From Fibrivirga algicola (lineage in GTDB: Bacteria > Bacteroidota > Bacteroidia > Cytophagales > Spirosomataceae): a DNA stretch of 64,000 nt. The stretch lies in NCBI RefSeq assembly GCF_011742925.1, contig NZ_WAEL01000001.1, positions 1 to 64,000 of the forward strand. The letters run 5' to 3'. This document shows, in pieces, positions 46,427 to 55,717 of this stretch (its first letter is position 1; every line of letters begins with the position of its first letter). Under the pieces are notes generated by a model. The model saw only the letters and a program-made list of their open reading frames with translations, made no database searches and was not told where the DNA came from. The position numbers were made by a program, and so were the translations under genes.

Positions 46427-47866
46427 ATGCCGGTACCGACTCGCTCGCCGAAATCTCCGGCCTCACATGCTGAAAACGCTGTACTTTTACAGGTAAATCA
46501 ACGTGCTCTTCCTTTGCCTGCTACACTCCTGATAATTGACGACGAAGCCCGGCTTCGTGGCTTGCTGGCCCGGATTCTGAGCCTCGAAGGCTACACCGTG
46601 CTGGAGGCTGAAAACGCCCGCACCGGCCTGAAAACGCTGGAGCGGGAAGAGGTACATCTGGTGCTCAGCGACGTGAAACTGCCCGATAAAAACGGCATTG
46701 AGCTCACGGCACAGATCAAGCAGCTATACCCCGCCACCGAAATCATTGTGCTGACCGCCTACGGTACCATCGCCGACGGGGTAACGGCCATTAAAAACGG
46801 CGCCTTCGATTACATCACCAAAGGCGACGATAACGACCGAATCATTCCGCTGGTGAGTCGGGCGGTAGAGAAAGCGCAGTTGCAGTTCCGGGTACGTCGG
46901 CTGGAAGCGCAGATCAACGAACGGACCGATTTTGCAAAGATCGTGGGTACGTCTACTGCCATCAGACAGGCCATTTCGCTGGCACAGCGCGTGGCGACGA
47001 CCGACACCACTGTGCTGCTGACGGGCGAAACCGGCACTGGCAAGGAGGTATTTGCGCAGGCCATTCACGGGGCCAGTCCGCGCCGGTCAGGTACGTTCGT
47101 GGCTATCAACTGCGGGGCGCTGGGCAAGGATATTCTGGAAAGTGAGCTGTTTGGCCACCGCGCCGGGGCCTTTACCGGAGCCAGTCGCGATCAGAAGGGG
47201 CTGTTTGCCGAAGCCCATAAAGGCACTATTTTTCTGGATGAGATTGGCGAAATGCCGCTCGACCTACAGGCCAAACTGCTGCGCGTGCTGGAGACCCACG
47301 AATTTCTGCGCGTGGGCGATACCAAACCGACTAAAACCGATGTGCGGGTCATTGCCGCTACCAACCGGAGTCTGGAGCAGGAGGCGAGCGCTGGTCATTT
47401 CCGCCTCGATCTGTACTACCGCCTGTCGGTATTCACCATCGAACTGCCACCCCTCCGCGACCGCCCGCAGGACATTGCCGAACTGGCCGCCCAATTTGCC
47501 CGGCAGGTAGGAGTGAAGATCGGCAAACGTGACGTACAGCTCAGTCCTGCTTTCGTGCAGAAGCTCCAGCAACATGCCTGGAAGGGGAATATCCGGGAAT
47601 TAAAAAATGTGATCGAGCGCGCCGTGATCTTGTCCGATATGCGCGACGACGGGTCGACTGAACTGGTGCCCGACACCTTACCCTTCGACCTGCAAACGGG
47701 CGGCGTATCGGCCACAGGTACGTTCGATCTGGCTACCGTCGAAAAGCAGCACATCCGTTACGTACTACGCCATACCAGTGGACAGAAACCCGAAGCCGCC
47801 CGTCTCCTCGGCATTGGCCTGACGACCCTTTACCGAAAAATCCAGGAATACGGGCTTGATGGGTAG
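46427..47866 (+). CDS. NtrC-type sigma-54-dependent response regulator
   Basis: 479 residues. Receiver domain (~33-150) with acidic pair D38/D39 and phospho-acceptor D82 ([11 protein letters not shown]). AAA+ domain ~170-400 with Walker A GETGTGKE (200-207), the sigma-54 contact loop GAFTGA (247-252) and Walker B LDEIGEMP. Fis-type HTH at the C-terminus ([19 protein letters not shown]). The first ~30 residues are unrelated to the family and may mean the start is downstream. No sensor kinase gene is next to it, so its partner is elsewhere. Confidence 0.93.
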   Translation: MPVPTRSPKSPASHAENAVLLQVNQRALPLPATLLIIDDEARLRGLLARILSLEGYTVLEAENARTGLKTLEREEVHLVLSDVKLPDKNGIELTAQIKQLYPATEIIVLTAYGTIADGVTAIKNGAFDYITKGDDNDRIIPLVSRAVEKAQLQFRVRRLEAQINERTDFAKIVGTSTAIRQAISLAQRVATTDTTVLLTGETGTGKEVFAQAIHGASPRRSGTFVAINCGALGKDILESELFGHRAGAFTGASRDQKGLFAEAHKGTIFLDEIGEMPLDLQAKLLRVLETHEFLRVGDTKPTKTDVRVIAATNRSLEQEASAGHFRLDLYYRLSVFTIELPPLRDRPQDIAELAAQFARQVGVKIGKRDVQLSPAFVQKLQQHAWKGNIRELKNVIERAVILSDMRDDGSTELVPDTLPFDLQTGGVSATGTFDLATVEKQHIRYVLRHTSGQKPEAARLLGIGLTTLYRKIQEYGLDG

Positions 47867-47987
47867 CCCGTACGCAGACCCGTCTTAATCTGGTATATTG
47901 GCGAAGGATGGGCTCGGCTACTCTGCCGAGACCAGTCGTTGATCCCCTGATTTCAGTCACCCCAAACCCTTGCAAAACAGACATAAA

Positions 47988-48455
47988 ATGGAAGCGACGT
48001 CAACAGACCAGAAAACCTTTCAACTGGTGGATAATGGAAAACAGGTAGGTGAGCTGATCTACAAGGGTTTTTTCTCGTTCAGTGCCGAGATGAAGCTGGG
48101 TACGTCTGACGTCTACGAAATCAAGTCGGTTGGTCTGTTTGGTACTACCCTTACCGTGACAAAAGCCGGATTGGACATAGCCAACCTGCAAATGAACTGG
48201 CGTGGCCAGATTGTTATCGCGTTTCAGGATGGCCAAGAGTTTGTGTTAAAAGCAATGGGTACGTTCTACAACAAATTTATCATTGAGAATAAAGAGCAGG
48301 AAAAGCTGGTACTCTATGACCCAACATTTGATTGGCGTAAGTGGCACTACAATTACACGATCACGTACGAAGAAAAGCCACAGGATGTGTTACTCATTCT
48401 ATTGGGCGTTTATGCGTCAAACTATTTCATAGCTACTATGTCAGGAATGGCATAA
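47988..48455 (+). CDS. Tubby/LURP-like small protein, unknown function
   Basis: 155 residues from the ATG at 47988 (a TTG six codons earlier is possible). The sequence is a run of beta strands (VGELIYKGFFSFSAEMKLG, YEIKSVGLFGTTLTV, FVLKAMGTFYNKFIIENKEQEKLVLYDP) ending in a hydrophobic helix (DVLLILLGVYASNYFIATMSG). That pattern of strands closed by one central helix is like the Tubby/LURP-one fold, but the match is by shape only. It lies 22 bp before map, so may be co-transcribed. Confidence 0.55.
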   Translation: MEATSTDQKTFQLVDNGKQVGELIYKGFFSFSAEMKLGTSDVYEIKSVGLFGTTLTVTKAGLDIANLQMNWRGQIVIAFQDGQEFVLKAMGTFYNKFIIENKEQEKLVLYDPTFDWRKWHYNYTITYEEKPQDVLLILLGVYASNYFIATMSGMA

Positions 48456-48477
48456 AACAACGTACGGAAAAACAACG

Positions 48478-49242
48478 ATGTCAATAACCAGAGAGGCGGA
48501 ACTGATCGGCATGCAACAGGCAAGTGAAGCCGTTGCCTACACGCTGAGAGAAATGAGGAACTATGCCAAACCAGGCATGACGACTAAGGAACTGGATGAG
48601 TATGGCGGAAAACTCCTGAATGAGGTAGGGGCCAAGTCAGCTCCTTACCTGACCTACGGCTTCCCGGGCTGGACGTGCATCAGTGTAAACAACGAATTCT
48701 GTCACGGCATCCCGTCTGACCAGCGTGTTCTCAACGAGGGCGACCTGATCAATATCGATGTTTCGGCGGAGTTGAATGGCTTCTGGTCAGATAATGGAGG
48801 CTCCTTTGTGCTTGGAACAGATGTGCACCAGCATCAGAAGTTAATCGAGGCATCGAAACAGATTTTGTACAGGGCCATTCACGCCATAAAAGGCGGGGTT
48901 CGTATCGCCGATATTGGTGCTTTAATTGAGGCGGAAGCAAAGAAAAGAGGGTATAGGGTCATTAAAAACCTGACGGGCCACGGGGTAGGCCGAAGCCTGC
49001 ATGAAGAGCCGGCTGAGATCGCCAATTTCAGAGATCGATCGAATCTGGGTCGATTTAAGAAAAACTCGGTCGTGGCGGTAGAGACTTTTATTTCAACGAG
49101 ATCAACCTATGCCGAAACATTGGAGGACGGCTGGACTATGGTGGGTAACAAAGGCGGTTTCATGGCGCAACACGAGCATACGATTGTCGTTACCGACGGC
49201 AAGCCAATCATACTTACGGCGATGAATAACATTTGGGACTAA
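48478..49242 (+). CDS. map: Methionine aminopeptidase, type I
   Basis: 254 residues. Removes the N-terminal Met from new proteins. Metal ligands seen: Asp in NIDVSAEL, Asp in FWSDNGGSF, His in GHGVGRSLHEEP, Glu in VAVETFIS, Glu in QHEHTIVVTDG. The order matches E. coli MetAP. A divergent C-terminal copy lies 2.4 kb downstream (51646-51810), so the region once held two map genes. Housekeeping gene; a further copy may exist elsewhere. Confidence 0.94.
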   Translation: MSITREAELIGMQQASEAVAYTLREMRNYAKPGMTTKELDEYGGKLLNEVGAKSAPYLTYGFPGWTCISVNNEFCHGIPSDQRVLNEGDLINIDVSAELNGFWSDNGGSFVLGTDVHQHQKLIEASKQILYRAIHAIKGGVRIADIGALIEAEAKKRGYRVIKNLTGHGVGRSLHEEPAEIANFRDRSNLGRFKKNSVVAVETFISTRSTYAETLEDGWTMVGNKGGFMAQHEHTIVVTDGKPIILTAMNNIWD

Positions 49243-49270
49243 GTAATCTGGCCAGGCAAGACTAGAAGGC

Positions 49271-49633
49271 ATGAAAACGACAAGCAGCCAGGACGAACGC
49301 ATTGCCACCATGACGTTTGCGTCTGTTTATCCCCATTATGTGGCAAAAGTGGAGAAGAAAGCACGGACGAAGGCAGAACTGCACCAAGTCATTCAGTGGC
49401 TTACGGGCTATGATGACAAGGCGTTGCAACGGCATATCGACGCAAAATCGACTTTCGACACGTTTTTTCAGCAAGCGGCTATACATCCCAATGCCCACCT
49501 CATTACCGGCTTAATCTGCGGCAATCGGATCGAAGACATAGCCAATCCTTTAACGCAGCAGGTACGGTATCTGGATAAGCTGGTAGATGAACTGGCGAAA
49601 GGGCGGAAGATGGAAACGATTTTACGACGCTAA
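49271..49633 (+). CDS. DUF2200 family protein
   Basis: 120 residues, no signal peptide. The family block FASVYPHYVAKVEKKARTKAELHQVIQWLTGY is complete, followed by STFDTFFQQAAIHPNAHLITGLICGNRIEDI and IRYLDKLVDELAKGRKME-like VRYLDKLVDELAKGRKME. The family is small, cytoplasmic and of unknown function. Placed 28 bp after map, 17 bp before the DUF4256 gene, suggesting one transcript. Confidence 0.9.
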   Translation: MKTTSSQDERIATMTFASVYPHYVAKVEKKARTKAELHQVIQWLTGYDDKALQRHIDAKSTFDTFFQQAAIHPNAHLITGLICGNRIEDIANPLTQQVRYLDKLVDELAKGRKMETILRR

Positions 49634-49650
49634 CAACCACGACCTGGCCT

Positions 49651-50214
49651 ATGCTTACAATAAAGGCGTTATCTGCCGACCAACGCAACGAGTTACTCGA
49701 TACCCTACAGACACGTTTTGAGAAAAACGGAAGCCGCCACGAAGGGCTGGACTGGGCACCAATACAGGCGAAGCTGACGGCGAATCCCGACAAATTAGCC
49801 TCGCTCTACGACATGGAACGAACCGGTGGTGAACCGGATGTGATCGGCCACGACGAACAGACGGGCGAGTATTTGTTTTGCGACTGTTCGGCCGAAAGCC
49901 CGCAAGGTCGCCGAAGCTGTTGTTACGACCTGGACGGACTAGAATCAAGAAAAGACAACCGACCCGAACATAACGCGGTGGACATGGCCGATAACATGGC
50001 TATCGACCTGTTGGATGAAGCCCAATACCGGGACTTGCAACGGCTAGGTACGTTCGACGCGAAAACGTCGAGTTGGCTGAAGACACCGGCCGCGATCAGA
50101 AAGCTGGGTGGTGCCCTGTTCGCCGATTTCCGCTACGGTCAGGTCTTCGTGTATCACAACGGTGCTCAATCGTACTACGCCGCCCGAGGGTTCCGTGGCT
50201 TGGTGAAGGTTTGA
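49651..50214 (+). CDS. DUF4256 family protein
   Basis: 187 residues, typical of the family. Key blocks are ELLDTLQTRFEKN, LYDMERTGGEPDVIG, YLFCDCSAESPQGRRSCCYD (four Cys close together, perhaps a metal site) and LLDEAQYRDLQRLGTFDAKTSSWLKTP. Function unknown. The last part (FADFRYGQVFVYHNGAQSYYAARGFRG) is conserved. Follows DUF2200 closely. Confidence 0.9.
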   Translation: MLTIKALSADQRNELLDTLQTRFEKNGSRHEGLDWAPIQAKLTANPDKLASLYDMERTGGEPDVIGHDEQTGEYLFCDCSAESPQGRRSCCYDLDGLESRKDNRPEHNAVDMADNMAIDLLDEAQYRDLQRLGTFDAKTSSWLKTPAAIRKLGGALFADFRYGQVFVYHNGAQSYYAARGFRGLVKV

Positions 50215-50384
50215 TCCGTAATTCGACGCTGTCAATAATCGTCTGATAAGTAGCAGGCTGTTTGGGAACCGTAGTCCTAAATGCAGGCGCATCTTTCCCT
50301 ACGCCAGCCGCCCGAAATCCCAGGCGCTCGCCTTGCTTGACAGTTAGCCTTTGAGAGGGTAAAACGGTATAAGATTTCAGACGG

Positions 50385-50867
50385 ATGGTAAACAGGTCTA
50401 TTACATTGACGGAAACAGTGAAAGAAGATCTAGAGGCATTCTTCCACTTCCAGCTCGACAGCGAAGCCAATCATCTGGCGGCGTTCACCGCTAAAGATCC
50501 CACCGACAAGGCCGCTTATATCGACAAGTACACAAGGCATCTGACTGACCCAACCATTAATATGCGGACTATACGAGTGGGCGATGTAATCGTGGGCAGC
50601 ATTGCGAAATTTGTGATGGACGATGAGGCCGGCATCACGTACTGGATTGATCGCTCTTTCTGGGGTCAGGGAATCGCCACAAGTGCCCTGACTGACCTGT
50701 TGGCTATTGAGCCAGCCAGACCCATATATGGATGTGTGGCTTTCGATAATTATGGCTCGCAGCGGGTGTTGGAGAAATGCGGCTTCGTGCAAGTTGGAAC
50801 CGACAAGGGATTCGCAAATGCGCGGCAGGCCGATATTGAGGAGTTTATTTACAAACGGTCGGATTAA
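50385..50867 (+). CDS. GNAT-family acetyltransferase
   Basis: 160 residues. RimJ/RimL-like layout: start with VKEDLEAFFHFQLDSEANHLAAF, beta strands to GSIAKF, then the acetyl-CoA loop DRSFWGQGIATSAL and the tail VAFDNYGSQRVLEKCGFVQVG. Acetylates an amine of a protein or small molecule; substrate unknown. The 170-bp gap before it holds no gene. Confidence 0.92.
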   Translation: MVNRSITLTETVKEDLEAFFHFQLDSEANHLAAFTAKDPTDKAAYIDKYTRHLTDPTINMRTIRVGDVIVGSIAKFVMDDEAGITYWIDRSFWGQGIATSALTDLLAIEPARPIYGCVAFDNYGSQRVLEKCGFVQVGTDKGFANARQADIEEFIYKRSD

Positions 50868-50884
50868 CTTTCTGCCTAAACCAG

Positions 50885-51394
50885 ATGCCTATGACCGGCT
50901 CAACTATCACGCTACTTTTTGCCACTGTATGTGTTGGGCTGATGGCGGGCCTGTTCTTTGCGTATTCGTTTTCTGTTATGCCCGCCTTAAGTCAGCTGGA
51001 CGATCATCAATATCTGTCCACGATGCAGTCGATCAATCGGGCTATTCAGAATCCTGCCTTTTTTACGGCATTTTTTGGCGCTTTACTCGCGTTACCGCTT
51101 GCCACGTACCTCACCCATACGACTCAATCCGGAACAACAGCGTTCTGGCTGTTGCTGGCTGCAACGATCGTCTATGGCGTCGGCGTTTTTCTGGTGACGG
51201 TAGTCGGCAACATTCCGATAAACGAAGCACTCGATGCCCTTGACCTAACTAGCGCACCGAAAGAATCGCTTAGCAGCCAGCGACAGCTTTTCGAAACCAG
51301 GTGGGTCACCCTGAATTTTGTCCGAACCGCCTGTTCACTCGCCGCCTTCCTTTGCTCGCTACTTGCTTTTCTGAGCCGCTACCAAAAGAATTGA
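50885..51394 (+). CDS. DUF1772-family inner-membrane protein
   Basis: 169 residues with four hydrophobic helices (TITLLFATVCVGLMAGLFFAYSF, FFTAFFGALLALPLATYL, AFWLLLAATIVYGVGVFLVTVV and VRTACSLAAFLCSLLAFL). The family includes anthrone-oxygenase-like proteins; FAYSFSVMPALSQL and NIPINEALDAL are its signatures. Its reaction in bacteria is not defined. Starts 18 bp after the GNAT gene. Confidence 0.9.
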   Translation: MPMTGSTITLLFATVCVGLMAGLFFAYSFSVMPALSQLDDHQYLSTMQSINRAIQNPAFFTAFFGALLALPLATYLTHTTQSGTTAFWLLLAATIVYGVGVFLVTVVGNIPINEALDALDLTSAPKESLSSQRQLFETRWVTLNFVRTACSLAAFLCSLLAFLSRYQKN

Positions 51395-51645
51395 TAGTAA
51401 CCCGTCCGGTTCACTCACCGGTATAGTCAGGGAGAGATCAGTGTAGCACGTACCTGCTTGTCGCATAACGAAACTAGCGTAGGGACGTGATCGCTTCACG
51501 ATTAATCAATAAGCTGTTTTCCATTGTCTTTCCATATGCGCAATTCGTACATTTGAGAGTTACGATCTGGTTAAAAATGAAACACCAACCGTATTGCTCA
51601 GCGAAACGGAAAACATGCCAATAACGTAAAACTGGGCAGTGGCCC
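51395..51645. other. Spacer before the map fragment
   Basis: No gene recognised. A 63-codon ORF on the minus strand (51474-51665) has no family features and overlaps the map fragment. ACGTACC at about 51449 is the last one before the AT-rich island. Confidence 0.4.
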
Positions 51646-51810
51646 ATTGAAACCTTCATCTCCACGACGTCGACCTACGCGGAAACGCTACAGGACGGCT
51701 GGACTATGGTGGGCAACAAAGGTGGTTTCAAAGTACAACACGAAGACACCATCCTAATCACCGATGGCAAGCCAATCATCCTTACCGAGATGAATTATAT
51801 ATGGGGCTGA
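51646..51810 (+). pseudogene. C-terminal fragment of a second methionine aminopeptidase
   Basis: 55 codons, closed by TGA, reading IETFISTTSTYAETLQDGWT... QHEDTILITDGKPIILTEMNYIWG. This is the last third of MetAP and matches the intact copy 2.4 kb upstream in most residues, with differences that show old divergence (for example QHEDT against QHEHT, EMNYIWG against AMNNIWD). The metal-binding Glu residues remain, but everything upstream of them is gone, with no start codon, so it is a remnant. It marks the left edge of the AT-rich island. Confidence 0.9.
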
Positions 51811-52116
51811 GAGTAGTAAAGCATCAGACTGACTTGTAAGAACCCTAAAACCTCAACTATCGATTTGGCGATTCATCGCTTCCCTTTTTCATATAACGGA
51901 AAGCTAAAGCTTACTTGCGTTCGATCGAAAAATACATTCTCAATTAAATCGGCGTTCAATAACCCTACCCACGCTTTTGGACATCAGCTTGAGTGATCCT
52001 TAAACAAAAGTCAATGTTGTGAGATTGATAAGTGAAGGTTCCACAAGACGTTATTTTTAATCATATTTAGAAGATAGATTTCTTTGATTTTGGAATTATA
52101 TGTAATTTATCAAAAC
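51811..52116. other. AT-rich spacer upstream of the HEPN-like gene
   Basis: About 300 bp with no gene. Base composition falls sharply at this point, and poly-A/T tracts increase. It probably carries the promoter of the next gene, but no clean -33/-7 pair was found. Confidence 0.4.
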
Positions 52117-52809
52117 ATGTTACCAGAAGATTTTTTAGTGGATAGTGGGATACAGGTCTTGCAGGAGAAGCTAGGTCTATCATCAGATTTCTTCAAAAGA
52201 TTACTGGAGGAAGATGATTGGTCTTTTGTAATCAAATTACATGCCTTAATCGAAGCCTCATGCACTGATTTGTTGCTTCATCATTTTGATGAGCCAGTCC
52301 TGAAAATTATTATTTCTCGGCTAGAACTAAGTAATAAATCATCTGGAAAAATTGCATTTATAAAAGAACTTGAATTATTGGGTGATACTTATAGAAGATA
52401 CATCTCTGCGTTATCCGAATGGCGTAATAGCTTTGTACATAACGTTCAAAATTGTAATGCTTCTTTAGATAAAATTGTAGCCTCAATGGATAAGAACCAA
52501 ATCAAGAAATTTGCTCTTGACTTTAGTCCTTATGAAACAAACTTGCAGAAGTTTGCCAAAATGCCTTTAGATTTGCTTGATGATTCAATTCGTAAGCAAA
52601 TTGACACAAATAGATTAATTGAGCGAGCTAAACGAAATCCGAAGTTCCATATTTGGTTCGGAGGGTATAACTTACTAGCTACTTTAGTCGATATGTATAG
52701 CTACAGCGACTATCGCAAGTCTAATAAAGTGATGACTTGGATAGGCGCCTATGATGAAGACGATGATACTGAATCTGGTGAGGAATTGAACGACCAAGGG
52801 ATTGAGTAA
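52117..52809 (+). CDS. HEPN-like orphan protein in an AT-rich island
   Basis: 230 residues from the ATG at 52117; a TTG at 52084 would add 11 residues. Mostly helical, no signal peptide. The segment LSEWRNSFVHNVQN has the Rx4H motif (Arg103-Asn-Ser-Phe-Val-His108) that forms the active site of HEPN-domain RNases, and the helix before it (ALIEASCTDLLLHHFDE) and the second helix bundle fit the fold. HEPN proteins act as toxins or in abortive infection. The AT-rich base use differs strongly from its neighbours and points to horizontal transfer. The family is not certain; a DUF4145-type relative is an alternative. Confidence 0.55.
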   Translation: MLPEDFLVDSGIQVLQEKLGLSSDFFKRLLEEDDWSFVIKLHALIEASCTDLLLHHFDEPVLKIIISRLELSNKSSGKIAFIKELELLGDTYRRYISALSEWRNSFVHNVQNCNASLDKIVASMDKNQIKKFALDFSPYETNLQKFAKMPLDLLDDSIRKQIDTNRLIERAKRNPKFHIWFGGYNLLATLVDMYSYSDYRKSNKVMTWIGAYDEDDDTESGEELNDQGIE

Positions 52810-52959
52810 AAATGTAGTTGATTGATGGTTACTCTAATTCAATCTGAAGTATAAGTGCTGAAAAGCTGAATGGCTTTACTGAATTTTAGCTAGAAAATTA
52901 CATAAAAAATATGTATCATATGATTGTATTTATGTGATACAAAACGGTACAGTAAGGAT

Positions 52960-53331
52960 ATGGACAGATTAACTTTGAATTTTGTTATTCCAGAACATGG
53001 CTGGTTGCCTGTTGAAATTCAATATCGAGAATTTTAATTAGGCTTTGTGCATCAGATGTTTTGAACGAGCCTACTGAAGAAATTTATGATATAGTAATGA
53101 ATTTATAAGACAATGAATCAAAACAAGTAGTTTGGTGGCTTGATCCATGTGCTTATTTCTTTGATATAGAAAAAATGCAGAAAATTTTACTTTAACTATC
53201 AGTGAAACAGAAGCTTTGCATTGGAAGAGTGCAAAAAAGAAATTAGTTTATCAGATAAAGTGAGAATACAAGATAATTTTAGAGCCATTACGAATTGCAC
53301 TGAGCAAGTTCTTTTCTCTTGCGTATATTGA
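52960..53331 (+). pseudogene. Multiply frameshifted AT-rich gene, possible immunity-type protein
   Basis: Fragments in different frames read as one decayed protein: MDRLTLNFVIPEHGWLPVEI (from 52960), then FCASDVLNEPTEEIYDIVMN, then QVVWWLDPCAYFFDIEK, then ENFTLTISETEALHWK, then KKEISLSDKVRIQDNFRAI and the end at 53331. Several stops and shifts interrupt it. The WWLDPCAYFF stretch looks like a compact globular core of the type seen in immunity proteins, but I cannot name a family. It follows the HEPN-like gene by 150 bp, so may have been its partner. The rest of 52810-53387 is empty. Confidence 0.6.
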
Positions 53332-53387
53332 AGGTCAATGACCTTACAGGCTGGATAAAAAAATTGAATCATAATAGGGAATTATTA

Positions 53388-55373
53388 TTACTTTATAGTT
53401 GATATGTCATCGACATCACCTTTGTTTTTTACGCGGCGTAGGCGGATGGGGTTGGCGGGGTTGACGACCAGCGGGATTTGTTCGGTGGCTACATTCTGGC
53501 TGTCGAGGCCGTAGGCGCTTTCGTCGGCGAGGCTAAGGCGTTTCAGGGCGAAATAGCCGTTCATGATGAACGTTTCGAGCAGGCTCAATTCGTTTTCGTA
53601 GGAGAGGAACCGGTTGATGACGATGAACCGGAAATCGCCAATTGCGTTGGGGTTCGGTTTCAGCGGTCGGTACTTGGGCTTGATCGTGATCTCGTGGCAG
53701 CGCACCATTTCTTCTACCACCTTTCGGAATAGCAAGTTGATGCGCGGCTGTACCCGGAAACCCAATTTGAAGGTGATGCGGATAACATCTTCCGGCTCCA
53801 GAGTATCCACCACATACTCGGTTGTAAATGGATCGTCGACCAGTTCGATGTGGATGAGCCAGTACAGGTCGGCGCGTTTGGGCATGCCTTCCAGAATGGA
53901 GTCGAGAATGTGCTCTTCTACGAGCTGATGTTGTGGTGAGGCGGTCAGGTAGACCAGGTTGGTGGCGTATTTAGGTACGTCGGTGTCGTTGCTCAGTTGC
54001 CGCAGCATGGGCAGGTGATCGCGCAGGCTGACGAACTGAGTGAGACGCCGTTTGATGCGGCTGCCATTGTGCCAGACCAGCATTACCGTTAGCATGATCG
54101 ACCCCAGCAGGAGCGATACCCAACCGCCATGCGTGAATTTCCGCAGGTTGGCAATCAGGAAGCCACCTTCGATGAAGAAATAGATGAGCAATAAGCCCAA
54201 CACGATCAGGCCATTGATCCGCTTTTTAGCATAGAGGTACATGCCCAGTAGCACGGTCGTAGTCAGCATGGTCAGGTTTACCGACAGGCCGAACGCCGCC
54301 TCCATATTTTTCGACTCGCGGAAGTAAAGTACGACCACGAAACAGCCCGCCATCAGCAGCCAGTTGAACGCCGGAATGTAGACCTGCCCGCGCGCGTTGG
54401 AGGGAAAAACGATCCGCATTTTGGGCAGCAACGTCAGCCGGAAGGCCTCGGATACGAGCGTAAAGGTGCCGCTGATGAGCGCCTGCGACGCAATGATGGT
54501 CGCCAGTGTGGCAATACCGATGCTGGGCAGCATGAACCAGTCGGGTACCAGCCCAAAGAACGAGTTCAACGTACCCAGCGGTTTGCCCATATGGTCGAGC
54601 AGCCACGCCGCCTGACCCAGGTAACAGAGGATAAGGCAGATTTTGACGTAAAACCACGACACCTGCACATTGCGCCGCCCCACGTGGCCCATGTCGGAAT
54701 AGAGCGCTTCGGCCCCGGTTGAGCAAAGGAAAACGCCGCCCAGCAGCCAGAAGCCGTCGGGGTAGTTCACGATCATGTCGTAGGCGTAAACGGGGTTTAG
54801 CGACCGAACAACGCCGGGGTTCTTTGCCAGTTGAAGGGCTCCCATCAGGCCAATCATGGTAAACCAGATAGACATAATGGGGCCAAAGGCTTTGCCCAGC
54901 TTATCGGTGCCCGCCTGTTGCGCTGCAAAGAGCAAAAAGATGATAGTCAGCACAATGGGTACCGTGGGCAGATCAGGGTAGAGCGGCAATAGCCCTTCGA
55001 TGGCCGACGACACCGAGATAGGCGGCGTGATGATACTGTCGGCAATCAGGAAACTACCGCCCGCAATGGCCGGGAACAGCAGCCATTTTGCATACCGCCG
55101 GATGAGCGTATAAAGCGAAAAGATGCCGCCCTCCCCGTTGTTGTCGGCTCGCAGGGTGAGCAGCACGTATTTAAGTGTAGTCTGAAAGGTGAGCGTCCAG
55201 AAAATGGCCGATACGCCACCCAGCGCCAGGGTTTCGTCGACAATGCGGTCTTCAATAATAGCACGGTAGGTATATAGCGGCGAGGTACCAATGTCGCCAA
55301 AAACGATGCCGACAGCGACCAGCAGGCCAGCCGCCGTCATTTTGTCGATGTTACGAGAAGCGTGTGAACTCAA
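53388..55373 (-). CDS. kup: Potassium uptake protein Kup
   Basis: 661 residues, usual Kup length. First helix motif GIVFGDIGTSPLYTYRA (Gly26-Tyr34) is diagnostic. About 12 hydrophobic helices cover ~15-455, and the C-terminal ~200 residues are the soluble cytoplasmic domain. Symports K+ with H+ at low affinity. The gene faces away from the kdp cluster, and the 344-bp gap between them is the shared control region. Confidence 0.96.
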   Translation of the reverse strand: MSSHASRNIDKMTAAGLLVAVGIVFGDIGTSPLYTYRAIIEDRIVDETLALGGVSAIFWTLTFQTTLKYVLLTLRADNNGEGGIFSLYTLIRRYAKWLLFPAIAGGSFLIADSIITPPISVSSAIEGLLPLYPDLPTVPIVLTIIFLLFAAQQAGTDKLGKAFGPIMSIWFTMIGLMGALQLAKNPGVVRSLNPVYAYDMIVNYPDGFWLLGGVFLCSTGAEALYSDMGHVGRRNVQVSWFYVKICLILCYLGQAAWLLDHMGKPLGTLNSFFGLVPDWFMLPSIGIATLATIIASQALISGTFTLVSEAFRLTLLPKMRIVFPSNARGQVYIPAFNWLLMAGCFVVVLYFRESKNMEAAFGLSVNLTMLTTTVLLGMYLYAKKRINGLIVLGLLLIYFFIEGGFLIANLRKFTHGGWVSLLLGSIMLTVMLVWHNGSRIKRRLTQFVSLRDHLPMLRQLSNDTDVPKYATNLVYLTASPQHQLVEEHILDSILEGMPKRADLYWLIHIELVDDPFTTEYVVDTLEPEDVIRITFKLGFRVQPRINLLFRKVVEEMVRCHEITIKPKYRPLKPNPNAIGDFRFIVINRFLSYENELSLLETFIMNGYFALKRLSLADESAYGLDSQNVATEQIPLVVNPANPIRLRRVKNKGDVDDISTIK

Positions 55374-55531
55374 GGGGGTGTTTGTTTGGGTTGGGTACGT
55401 TGGTGTTGCTGGTATGCTCCCTTTAAATAGACCAATACTCAGGTGAGGGATTCATAGGCATCAGTAACGTTTACCCGAATATCGTGCCAACGCGTGAATA
55501 ACCGCGATTTACGGATTTTGGCACTGATTTT

Positions 55532-55568
55532 TTTCAAAATGGTAAAGCCGCCTTTCCAAAATGGAAAA
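55532..55568. promoter_or_regulatory. Two in-phase operator-like repeats between kup and kdp
   Basis: TTTCAAAATGGTAAA (55532-55546) and TTCCAAAATGGAAAA (55554-55568) are direct repeats 22 bp apart, two helical turns, each part-palindromic (TTTCCAAAATGGAAA is symmetric). The gap 55374-55717 shows no gene apart from chance ORFs. A dimeric regulator binding both on one face of the DNA is the simplest reading. The site lies 150-186 bp before the first small kdp ORF and 159-195 bp before kup. Confidence 0.6.
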
Positions 55569-55717
55569 AAGAGCGCAAATAAAGCCTGCCGACAATTGGC
55601 ACGGCTATTTGCAAGAAGTTGATTGGCAATTGGTTGTGATTGTGTGTAAAGCTTGTTGGTTTAGTTGGGCCACTTTTTGGCATAGCCTGACCGAAATCAA
55701 ACTAACCAACCGTCCTC

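Noticed and set aside
51474-51665. 63-codon minus-strand ORF next to the map fragment
   Set aside because: Overlaps the MetAP remnant and has no family features; judged chance.
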